Positions 7,101 to 12,842 of a stretch of 12,842 nucleotides of DNA are shown in pieces. The stretch's first letter is position 1. Each line of letters starts with the position of its first letter. The stretch is from Actinomycetes bacterium (GTDB lineage Bacteria > Actinomycetota > Actinomycetes > Actinomycetales > Microbacteriaceae). The notes beneath the pieces are model-generated. The model was not told where the DNA came from, did not search any database, and was given only the letters and a program-made list of their open reading frames with translations. The stretch is from contig JAEWJX010000070.1 of the NCBI GenBank assembly GCA_023386365.1, positions 1 to 12,842 of the forward strand, in the 5' to 3' direction. Made by a program: the position numbers and the translations under genes.

Positions 7101-10100
7101 CCACTTCTGAGATCGCCCGCACCTGCGTGGTCAGGTTTTCTGCCAGCTGGTTTACGTTCTCCGTCAGGTTTTTCCAGATACCTGAAGCACCGGGTACAGA
7201 AGCCTGTCCACCGAGTCGTCCTTCCACTCCCACATCACCGGCCACATTGGGCACCTGGTCGGCAAATAGCGCGAGGGTATCGATCATTTCATTGATCGTA
7301 TCGATAAGTTGGGCTACCTCACCTCTCGAAACGATAGAAAGTTTTTGTTTCAGATTACCTGTTGCCACCGCCGTCACCACTTTAGCAATACCTCTTACCT
7401 GGTTGGTAAGGTTGGAAGCCATCATGTTTACCGAATCGGTAAGATCCTTCCAGGTACCCCCTACACCCTGCACTTCAGCCTGTCCGCCAAGCTTACCGTC
7501 GGTACCCACCTCACGTGCCACACGGGTTACTTCGTAGGCAAAGGAGTTAAGCTGGTCCACCATCGTATTGATGGTATTCTTCAGTTCAAATATTTCACCC
7601 TGTACATCGATCGTCACTTTCTTGGTAAGGTCACCCGATGCCACGGCTTTTGTAACTTCCGCGATATTACGAACCTGGCCAGTCAGGTTACCGGTCATCT
7701 GGTTCACCGAATCGGTAAGGTCTTTCCAGGTACCCGCCACACCCGGCACGAATGCCTGGCCACCGAGTTTGCCATCTGTACCCACTTCACGGGCCACGCG
7801 GGTTACTTCAGATGCGAAGGCACGCAACTGGTCCACCATCGTATTCAGTGTTTCTTTCAACTGCAGGATCTCGCCGCGTACATCCACCGTAATTTTTCTC
7901 GACATATCCCCATTGGCCACCGCGATCGCCACATCAGCAATATTTCTAACCTGTGCGGTAAGATTACCGGCCATTTGGTTTACGGAGTCGGTCAAATCTT
8001 TCCAGGTACCTGCTACACCGGGCACATTAGCCTGACCACCCAGCTTACCTTCCGTACCTACTTCACGTGCTACACGGGTTACTTCCGAGGCAAAGCCCCT
8101 GAGCTGTTCCACCATCGTGTTGATCGTATTCTTAAGCTCGAGGATCTCGCCTTTTACATCCACTTCGATCTTCCGCGACAGGTCACCGTTCGCCACCGCT
8201 GTTGTTACTTCCGCGATATTTCTCACCTGGGAAGTAAGGTTGGATGCCATCTTATTTACCGAGTCAGTGAGATCCTTCCAAAGACCTTCCACGCCGGGTA
8301 CATCAGCCTGGCCACCCAGTTTACCTTCACTACCTACCTCGCGGGCCACACGAAATACCTCAGAACCGAAGGAGTTAAGCTGATCCACCATCGTGTTGAT
8401 GGTATTTTTCAACTCAAGGATCTCGCCTTTTACATCCACGGTAATTTTTCTCGACAGGTCTCCTTTCGCAACCGCCGTCGTCACTTCCGCGATATTTCTC
8501 ACCTGGGCAGTAAGGTTGGATCCCATCTGGTTTACCGAGTCCGTCAAATCCTTCCAGGTACCCCCCACACCCTGTACCTTGGCCTGGCCGCCGAGTTTAC
8601 CTTCCGTACCCACTTCCAGCGCCACACGCGTTACTTCCGATGCAAAAGAGTTGAGCTGATCCACCATCGTGTTGATGGTATTCTTCAGTTCGAGGATCTC
8701 ACCCGCCACATTCACCGTGATCTTCTTTGAAAGGTCACCCGTGGCCACCGCGGTAGTTACATCCGCAATATTTCTTACCTGTGCAGTGAGGTTGGAGGCC
8801 ATCTGGTTCACCGATTCCGTTAAGTCTTTCCAGGTACCGCCAACGTCCTGTACTTTGGCCTGTCCGCCAAGTTTACCTTCGGTACCTACTTCAAGCGCCA
8901 CGCGGGTTACTTCCGATGCAAAGGAGTTGAGCTGATCCACCATCGTATTGATCGTATCCTTCAACTCGAGGATCTCACCTTTAACATCCACAGTGATTTT
9001 TCTTGACAGGTCACCTTTCGCAACCGCTGTGGTCACTTCAGCGATATTTCTTACCTGTGCAGTCAGGTTACCCGCCATCTGGTTCACCGAATCTGTCAGG
9101 TCTTTCCATACCCCACCAATTCCTTTTACCGTTGCCTGACCACCGAGTTTACCTTCACTACCAACTTCACGTGCCACACGGGTTACCTCTACAGAGAATG
9201 AATTCAACTGGTCCACCATGGTATTGATGGTATTCTTCAACTCCAGGATCTCCCCTTTTACATCCACGGTGATCTTTCTTGACAGGTCGCCACGCGCCAC
9301 TGCGGTGGTCACTTCCGCAATATTTCTCACCTGTCCTGTCAGGTTGGAGGCCATCTGGTTTACCGAGTCCGTCAGATCCTTCCAGGTTCCTGCAACACCC
9401 TGCACTTCCGCCTGGCCACCCAGTTTACCATCGGTACCCACCTCACGTGCCACACGCGTCACTTCCGAAGAGAATGAGTTGAGCTGATCCACCATCGTGT
9501 TGATCGTATCCTTCAGTTCAAGGATCTCACCCTGCACATCCACCGTGATCTTCTTACGGAGGTCACCTTTTGCTACAGCCGTCGTTACTTCGGCGATATT
9601 TCTTACCTGTGCGGTCAGGTTACCAGCCATCTGGTTTACCGAATCGGTGAGATCTTTCCATACACCCGCTACTCCTTTCACCTTCGCCTGTCCACCCAGC
9701 TTACCTTCACTACCCACTTCCCTTGCCACACGGGTTACCTCCATGGAAAACAGGTTGAGCTGTTTAACCATGTCATTTACTTCCGCCGCGATTTTGGCAA
9801 ACTCACCCTGTAGAACGTGATCTCCGATACGAAGCGGCATTTCCTGTGACAGGTTTCCTTTTGCCACGGAGCTGATCACGTGGGCGATCTCAATGGTGGG
9901 GTGAACGAGATCCGAGATCAGGCTATTGATCGCCTCCACGCTTGAAGACCATGATCCTTTGGCGTAGCGGGGCAAACTTACCCGGTGATTCAGGTGACCT
10001 TTTCTTCCGATCGTATTTCGGGCCTGGTTAAGTTCTTCTACCAGGTTTTCGTTGAGGGAGATAATTTCATTTAATACATCGCAGATCTTACCGCTGACCC

Positions 10101-10341
10101 CGATCTTATCGATCGGCATACGCACCGAGAAATTACCGCTTCTTACTTCGGTAAGAACTTTTAATAGTTCGCGGCTATCCAGGTGGTCCGTAAAATCCGT
10201 TGTTGATTTTACCAGGCTAATACTTTCCCCGGTATGGGATTTCCCGTTTGTCTTATCATTTTTTTTTGCTGGCGATTTCCTTGGAGCGGGCATTTCGGCA
10301 GTACCGGTGGCACGGGTAGTGGAATTAGATTTTTTTTTCAT
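4198..10341 (-). CDS. Giant soluble poly-HAMP hybrid histidine kinase with GAF and three receivers
   Basis: This 2047-residue protein has no membrane segment and begins with a basic, low-complexity tail (1-45). Three divergent HAMP-like modules (about 55-200) precede ten 92-residue units (201-1120), each with two HAMP modules: one marked by K/R-LGGQA, the other by a GDL-type motif. Then come a GAF domain (about 1140-1285), a coiled coil (1290-1355), HisKA with H1363 in MSHELRTPLN, and HATPase with N1483, DTGIGI (1523-1528) and GGTGLGL (1552-1558). Three receivers end the protein, with acceptors D1708, D1831 and D1978 and lysines K1757, K1883 and K2030. The layout resembles fungal group III (Nik1/Os-1) kinases, in which HAMP repeats sense osmotic or cell-wall stress; the stimulus here is unknown. 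The stop lies 6 bases from the next kinase. The first 30 codons contain two runs of nine A. Domain calls are firm; the role is inferred. Confidence 0.95.
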   Translation of the reverse strand: MKKKSNSTTRATGTAEMPAPRKSPAKKNDKTNGKSHTGESISLVKSTTDFTDHLDSRELLKVLTEVRSGNFSVRMPIDKIGVSGKICDVLNEIISLNENLVEELNQARNTIGRKGHLNHRVSLPRYAKGSWSSSVEAINSLISDLVHPTIEIAHVISSVAKGNLSQEMPLRIGDHVLQGEFAKIAAEVNDMVKQLNLFSMEVTRVAREVGSEGKLGGQAKVKGVAGVWKDLTDSVNQMAGNLTAQVRNIAEVTTAVAKGDLRKKITVDVQGEILELKDTINTMVDQLNSFSSEVTRVAREVGTDGKLGGQAEVQGVAGTWKDLTDSVNQMASNLTGQVRNIAEVTTAVARGDLSRKITVDVKGEILELKNTINTMVDQLNSFSVEVTRVAREVGSEGKLGGQATVKGIGGVWKDLTDSVNQMAGNLTAQVRNIAEVTTAVAKGDLSRKITVDVKGEILELKDTINTMVDQLNSFASEVTRVALEVGTEGKLGGQAKVQDVGGTWKDLTESVNQMASNLTAQVRNIADVTTAVATGDLSKKITVNVAGEILELKNTINTMVDQLNSFASEVTRVALEVGTEGKLGGQAKVQGVGGTWKDLTDSVNQMGSNLTAQVRNIAEVTTAVAKGDLSRKITVDVKGEILELKNTINTMVDQLNSFGSEVFRVAREVGSEGKLGGQADVPGVEGLWKDLTDSVNKMASNLTSQVRNIAEVTTAVANGDLSRKIEVDVKGEILELKNTINTMVEQLRGFASEVTRVAREVGTEGKLGGQANVPGVAGTWKDLTDSVNQMAGNLTAQVRNIADVAIAVANGDMSRKITVDVRGEILQLKETLNTMVDQLRAFASEVTRVAREVGTDGKLGGQAFVPGVAGTWKDLTDSVNQMTGNLTGQVRNIAEVTKAVASGDLTKKVTIDVQGEIFELKNTINTMVDQLNSFAYEVTRVAREVGTDGKLGGQAEVQGVGGTWKDLTDSVNMMASNLTNQVRGIAKVVTAVATGNLKQKLSIVSRGEVAQLIDTINEMIDTLALFADQVPNVAGDVGVEGRLGGQASVPGASGIWKNLTENVNQLAENLTTQVRAISEVASAETKGDLTQRIRVEAQGEVEALKDTINQMIANLKQTTQKNQEQDWLKSNLAKFTQMLQGQKDLNTVTRRILSELAQVVNAQKGMFYILEQDDVSKEPKLKLFAAYAYGDEVKASKEFSLGEGLVGQCALEKQRILLTNVPKNYLKIGSGLGKSSPVNLVVLPVLFEKEIKAVIELASFETFTDIHLDVLSQLTESIGIVLNTIEANTRTESLLVQSQSLADELRRTNEELQDKAHLLVKQKEEVEAKNKEVEEARLSLEEKAEQLQLTSKYKSEFLANMSHELRTPLNSLLILAQQLYENHDGNLNDKQVSYAKTIHSCGDDLIQLINDILDLSKIESGYISTDFINLPFSEITTFVETTFKHISENRNLRFKIELDDQLPASLETDAQRLNQILKNLLSNAFKFTEKGEVVFRIYEAENGWRQTSSLDNAKKVVAFEIKDTGIGISKEKQNIVFEAFQQAEGSTSRKYGGTGLGLSISRGLADLLGGTIELQSEVGQGSVFTLYLPIDYNPVLVKKEKQSSLKISEYKLSEGIEEAEIIQSVPTIKKSETKDLDALNEIINEMGDDRNNIVTGDKVVLVIEDDPRFGKIMIEKAHELDLRVVVATSFGSVFELVNKYCPIAITLDVKLPDASGWRILDLFKNDINFRHIPVHLISGEENRLLAMHRGARSFNLKPLSTDALDVLFNDIVSFSDIRQKQLLIIEDNEFDSSHVSRILENGDLIGIDVANTGHSALQMIREKEYDCVIVDYMLPDIGGLELVSQISTNSKKQMIPILVYSARDFSPKERTQLKQFANRILLKDVSSLDLLLEETVMMLHIDHKDLLPEKRRLIENLRSKNDVLTNKKVLVVDDDVRNLFALTTAFERYKIQTVTAESGHEAMSILEEIDDIDIVLMDIMMPEMDGYETTQKIRREHKNTSLPIIAVTAKAMKGDREKCIEAGASDYITKPVKVDQLLSLMRVWLYK
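6982..9741 (-). repeat. Ten tandem 276-bp coding repeats (92-residue double-HAMP units)
   Basis: Within the giant kinase, ten units of exactly 276 bp follow each other without a single insertion or deletion. The K/R of K/R-LGGQA falls at residues 214, 306, 398, 490, 582, 674, 766, 858, 950 and 1042. Unit 1 is 9466-9741 and unit 10 is 6982-7257. Units 1-8 are close to each other; units 1 and 3 differ at about 7 of 92 residues and units 4 and 5 at about 9 by eye. Unit 9's second half and unit 10 are clearly more divergent. Many differences between copies are synonymous third-position changes. This points to old repeats held by selection rather than a fresh expansion. Confidence 0.95.
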
Positions 10342-10409
10342 TGGACTTATTAAGAGTAGAGGAATGAGTGGATGACTATGGCTTTAAAAAATTAAAAATT
10401 CTATTCAAA

Positions 10410-10439
10410 AAAAATTATAGGAAAAACCGGTAAAATCAA
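10410..10439 (-). promoter_or_regulatory. Candidate Bacteroidota-type promoter of the poly-HAMP kinase operon
   Basis: On the minus strand TTG (10439-10437) is followed after 19 bases by TAATTTTT (10417-10410). This fits the Bacteroidota vegetative promoter pattern of a -33 TTG and a -7 TAnnTTTG about 19 bases apart, with one mismatch in the last position. It lies about 70 bp before the kinase ATG in the 140-bp divergent intergenic region. The surrounding A/T richness raises the chance of a coincidental match. Confidence 0.45.
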
Positions 10440-10451
10440 TAATTTCTTACC
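10429..10451. promoter_or_regulatory. Inverted repeat GGTAA/TTACC overlapping the -33 region
   Basis: GGTAA (10429-10433) and TTACC (10447-10451) form an inverted repeat with a 13-base centre. It straddles the candidate -33 element of the kinase promoter and lies 30 bp before the divergent response-regulator start. A dimeric regulator site would fit this place, but the arms are short and the evidence is only positional. Confidence 0.25.
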
Positions 10452-10481
10452 TTCAATAAACCAAACACTACACACAAAACT

Positions 10482-10919
10482 GTGCCACTAAACCCTGCAA
10501 CCCAATCCAATGACCCGGTCTCTCCGACCAAACAAATTCTCTTTGGAGAAGATGATCCGGACGAGGAAGAATTTCTGAAAGAAATTTTTTCCGCAATCGA
10601 TCCCACCTTATCACTAACATTTTATAACAGCGGGAGAAAACTCCTGGCATCGATTGAAAATATACCTGATGAAAAACTGCCCGGGCTGATCGTGCTGGAC
10701 TACAATATGCCCGAATTAAACGGCGCTGAAATACTGAAAGAGTTGAAACGCCACCAGCGGTACGAAGCTATACCGAAAATCATCTGGAGCACGTCGGGCT
10801 CAGACCATTATAAAAAACTTTGCCTGGACTCCGGGGCGCAGGAGTATGTGATCAAGCCTTCCAGTATAGGACAACTGGAATCTGTGGCCAGGCACCTGCT
10901 CAGTTATTGCTCCACCTGA
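10482..10919 (+). CDS. Single-domain response regulator (Rcp1/CheY-like)
   Basis: This 145-residue protein is one receiver domain with no output domain, so it probably acts as a phosphate shuttle or by protein contact. The acidic cluster GEDDPDEEEF (22-31), acceptor D73 in VLDYNMPELNG, T104 in IWSTSGS and K125 in YVIKPSS are all present. The sequence style resembles the single-domain regulators that partner phytochrome-like kinases (Rcp1 group). The start is taken as GTG at 10482; there is no in-frame ATG before the receiver fold, and the first 15 or so residues are a flexible extension. It is read divergently from the poly-HAMP kinase over 140 bp. Its last 16 bases overlap the end of the next gene, which is on the other strand. 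It is a natural candidate to take phosphate from one of the neighbouring kinases. Confidence 0.92.
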   Translation: MPLNPATQSNDPVSPTKQILFGEDDPDEEEFLKEIFSAIDPTLSLTFYNSGRKLLASIENIPDEKLPGLIVLDYNMPELNGAEILKELKRHQRYEAIPKIIWSTSGSDHYKKLCLDSGAQEYVIKPSSIGQLESVARHLLSYCST

Positions 10920-11266
10920 AGTGTCTGAAAGTGTTCATTGAGCAGACTCATCGTAAGCGGTTTTTCCCAAATTGTAACATTAGGCGACTCATAGAAAAAA
11001 TCACCTTTTTGATGATAAGCGCTCACGAGGTAAATTTTAAGGTGTGGATTTTTTTCCACTATAGATTCCACATGTGACCATCCTTTCCCGTCGGGCAAAT
11101 TATTATCCAGAAATAAAATATCAGGCCTGTTATCATCAATCCGTTGCAATCCATCAGTGAGGTTGAAGGCAAGATCGACGTCATAGTTCTTCCGCTTAAA
11201 ATAACTCTCCATTATTTTACAATAGTCAATCTCATCATCAATCATTAAAACTTTTAACTTTAGCAT
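10904..11266 (-). CDS. Single-domain response regulator on the opposite strand
   Basis: This 120-residue receiver has the acidic residues D10-D11-E12, acceptor D54 in LFLDNNLPDG, S82 in LVSAYH and K102 in WEKPLT, so phosphorylation is expected to work. It has no output domain. The frame stays open back to 11338, but the start at 11266 is chosen: it puts MLKLKVLMIDDE at the usual distance from the first beta strand and avoids overlap with the kinase gene on the other strand. Its 3' end overlaps the preceding plus-strand regulator by 16 bp, and its start is only 26 bp from the start of the next kinase. It is therefore an antisense gene wedged in a plus-strand run, and its transcript probably runs into the neighbouring regulator, since no terminator is seen. 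Confidence 0.88.
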   Translation of the reverse strand: MLKLKVLMIDDEIDYCKIMESYFKRKNYDVDLAFNLTDGLQRIDDNRPDILFLDNNLPDGKGWSHVESIVEKNPHLKIYLVSAYHQKGDFFYESPNVTIWEKPLTMSLLNEHFQTLQVEQ

Positions 11267-11292
11267 TAGTAGAGTTTTTATAAACAACGCGT

Positions 11293-12420
11293 ATGAGTAT
11301 TGAGCCGATATTAAATCAAAACCCACTTCCTTACTCACACCTGTTTTTTATTTATGAACCTTCCCGCCGGGAAATTTTATTTGCCAGTTCCCCAATAAAA
11401 AACTTTTTTGAGTCGACCATCGACTGGCAAAAATCATTTCCGTTTCAAACACTCAATCCCTCGCAATCTTCAACGCCGGGACAAACACAAGATCTGGGAA
11501 AAAAATGGCAAGAATGCCTAAAGCTGTCAGAAAATGAAACAGCGCAGTTTTCGTTCCTGGTATCCGGGACAGGTAAAGACCATGTTCTATATCAATTTGA
11601 CGCTATCAACATCTCAACATCCATCAATAACGCTGAATCTTCAGTTTTATTTGCCGCAAAAAAATATGTACTGAATACATATCGACCTGGCGACGGGAAA
11701 AACCGGGAAAATTATCGGAAAGATTATGCCGAATTTATCGATATCGCAGCGCATGATCTGGATGCACCACTTAGGAAAGTGTCACTATTACTGGAAAGGC
11801 TTATACAAAAAAATAGTTCCGAAGACCTGCAGAATTACTACCAGCGTATGCAAAACAATATTCTGGAAATGCGGACACTGATCGACAAACTGTCGGCCTG
11901 GTCTTCTTTTGGCACCGCTACCCTGCAATGCATGCCCTGTGATACAGCGGTGTTGTTGTCGAAAGTGCTGAAGGAACTCCAACAAAAGAACCCCGATAAA
12001 AATATAAGTTTCGACTCTGCGGATCTGCCTGTAATATGGGGCGATAAGCAACAGTTGCAGGAGTTGTTTAAACAGTTATTAAAAAATGCGGTGGTGTTTT
12101 CGCGCAAGGGGGAGAACATACAAATAACCGTTAGCAGTGAGACATTGCCAGCGGTGGAAAAGACGCAATACAACCTGGACCCGCGCCATGAATATGCCCG
12201 CATCAACATCGGTGATAATGGGATTGGATTTGACCCGAAATATGGGGATAGAATTTTTAAACCCTTTGTCCGCCTGCATGGCAAATCGGAATATCCAGGA
12301 GCAGGCATGGGACTTGCAATAGGTAAAAAGATCGTCGATAATCACGGTGGAATCATATATGGTAAACCGAACCAGGATTACGGCGCCACATTTACGTTAA
12401 TTTTACCTCAAAGCCGCTAG
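11293..12420 (+). CDS. Soluble sensor histidine kinase with PAS-like N-terminus
   Basis: This 375-residue protein has no signal peptide or membrane segment. Residues about 10-130 are poorly conserved and look like a PAS-type sensor fold (HLFFIYEPSRREILFAS at 16-32 is the typical first strands), but this part is not firmly assigned. A kinase follows: H-box AAHDLDAPLRK with H154, dimerisation helices to about 205, N-box around N265, G1 box DNGIGF (308-313), F-box IFKPFVRLHG (321-330) and G2 box GAGMGLAIGKK (336-346). Aspartate-alanine replaces the usual glutamine-glutamate in the H-box, which should not harm the histidine. The start ATG is 26 bp from the divergent regulator's start. The next receiver gene begins 4 bases after the stop, so the two form an operon and are likely partners. 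Confidence 0.92.
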   Translation: MSIEPILNQNPLPYSHLFFIYEPSRREILFASSPIKNFFESTIDWQKSFPFQTLNPSQSSTPGQTQDLGKKWQECLKLSENETAQFSFLVSGTGKDHVLYQFDAINISTSINNAESSVLFAAKKYVLNTYRPGDGKNRENYRKDYAEFIDIAAHDLDAPLRKVSLLLERLIQKNSSEDLQNYYQRMQNNILEMRTLIDKLSAWSSFGTATLQCMPCDTAVLLSKVLKELQQKNPDKNISFDSADLPVIWGDKQQLQELFKQLLKNAVVFSRKGENIQITVSSETLPAVEKTQYNLDPRHEYARINIGDNGIGFDPKYGDRIFKPFVRLHGKSEYPGAGMGLAIGKKIVDNHGGIIYGKPNQDYGATFTLILPQSR

Positions 12421-12424
12421 TTTA

Positions 12425-12842
12425 ATGCTGAATGCCAAAGACATCAGGATTGCAATAATAGACGATGATGAAGAAGATTTTTTTATCATCAGCGACTGTA
12501 TCCAGGCCATCGAAGGAAGTAATTTCCACATAGACTGGTACAATAATTACCAGGACGGTTTGCAAAAGATCAATGCCCGGGAATATGATATTTACTTTGT
12601 TGATTACCGATTAGGCAGTCATACCGGGCTGGAACTTTTGCAGGAAATAAATCGCAACGGGTTTTATGACCCCGTTGTATTGCTTACCGGGAAAGGCAAT
12701 AAGGATATCGACATTAAAGCCATGAAATATGGCGCTACCGACTACCTGGTTAAATCGGAACTGACAACCGAAAAGCTGGAGCGTTGTATCAGGTACTCGC
12801 TCGAGCACGCCGCTGACCTGAAAGAACTGAAATCCCAGGAAA
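12425..12842 (+). CDS. Receiver-domain protein, 3' end beyond the window
   Basis: The visible 139 codons encode one receiver: acidic cluster IIDDDEED (11-18), acceptor aspartate in YFVDYRLG (about residue 61), threonine in LLTGKG and lysine in DYLVKSE. The reading frame is still open at the window edge. The receiver is followed by a helical, charged stretch (YSLEHAADLKELKSQ) of the kind that links a receiver to a PAS or kinase module in Bacteroidota REC-PAS-kinases. A larger protein is therefore likely, though a stand-alone regulator that stops just outside is possible. The start ATG lies 4 bases after the upstream kinase stop, indicating co-transcription and probable phosphotransfer from that kinase. 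Confidence 0.88.
   Translation, partial: MLNAKDIRIAIIDDDEEDFFIISDCIQAIEGSNFHIDWYNNYQDGLQKINAREYDIYFVDYRLGSHTGLELLQEINRNGFYDPVVLLTGKGNKDIDIKAMKYGATDYLVKSELTTEKLERCIRYSLEHAADLKELKSQE

Noticed and set aside
7309..8730. Long plus-strand open frame (473 codons) and a ladder of about 88-codon frames opposite the repeats
   Set aside because: They recur every 276 bp and are antisense shadows of the HAMP repeats, produced by their codon pattern. They have histidine- and serine-rich compositions unlike any recognised protein family.
6982..9741. Possible CRISPR or satellite-like repeat array
   Set aside because: The period is 276 bp with no spacers, it is entirely in frame, and it encodes conserved HAMP modules.
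11267..11338. Longer N-terminus for the minus-strand response regulator (144 residues)
   Set aside because: The extra 24 residues would overlap the start of the divergent kinase and precede the receiver fold without family support. The ATG at 11266 gives a normal receiver length.

Overview
The window looks like chromosomal DNA of a Bacteroidota bacterium, probably of the Chitinophagaceae or a related family. This rests on the protein families (a soluble poly-HAMP hybrid kinase, REC-kinases with an ASHDLQEPLRK-type H-box, a YkuD_2-type L,D-transpeptidase), the absence of clear Shine-Dalgarno sequences and the A/T-rich upstream regions. The assignment is an inference from gene content, not from a marker comparison.

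Left part (1-2900): two minus-strand housekeeping genes, accA (acetyl-CoA carboxylase alpha subunit) and, upstream of it, a secreted L,D-transpeptidase-like protein. A 542-bp stretch without a convincing gene follows; it holds an orphan terminator-like hairpin that could work in both directions and a looser inverted repeat. A small plus-strand cupin gene then converges on the signalling cluster.

Middle (2899-10341, minus strand): a two-gene operon of cytoplasmic signalling proteins. The first gene encodes a 2047-residue hybrid histidine kinase with about 23 HAMP-like modules, ten 92-residue double-HAMP units of which are in perfect register, then GAF, coiled coil, HisKA, HATPase and three receivers. 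This resembles the architecture of fungal group III (Nik1/Os-1) kinases. Six bases after its stop begins a 430-residue REC-coiled coil-histidine kinase.

Right part (10342-12842): a short divergent intergenic region with a plausible Bacteroidota-type promoter for the giant kinase. It leads into four more phosphotransfer genes: a single-domain response regulator (+), a second one on the opposite strand (-) that overlaps the first tail-to-tail by 16 bp, a soluble sensor kinase (+) starting 26 bp from it head-to-head, and a receiver gene (+) cut by the window end.

In total the cluster has three histidine kinases and seven receiver domains. There is no predicted membrane segment in any of them, no DNA-binding output domain and no HPt domain within the window. 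This suggests a cytoplasmic multi-step phosphorelay whose final output lies elsewhere or acts through protein-protein contacts. No tRNA, rRNA, CRISPR array or insertion sequence was seen.
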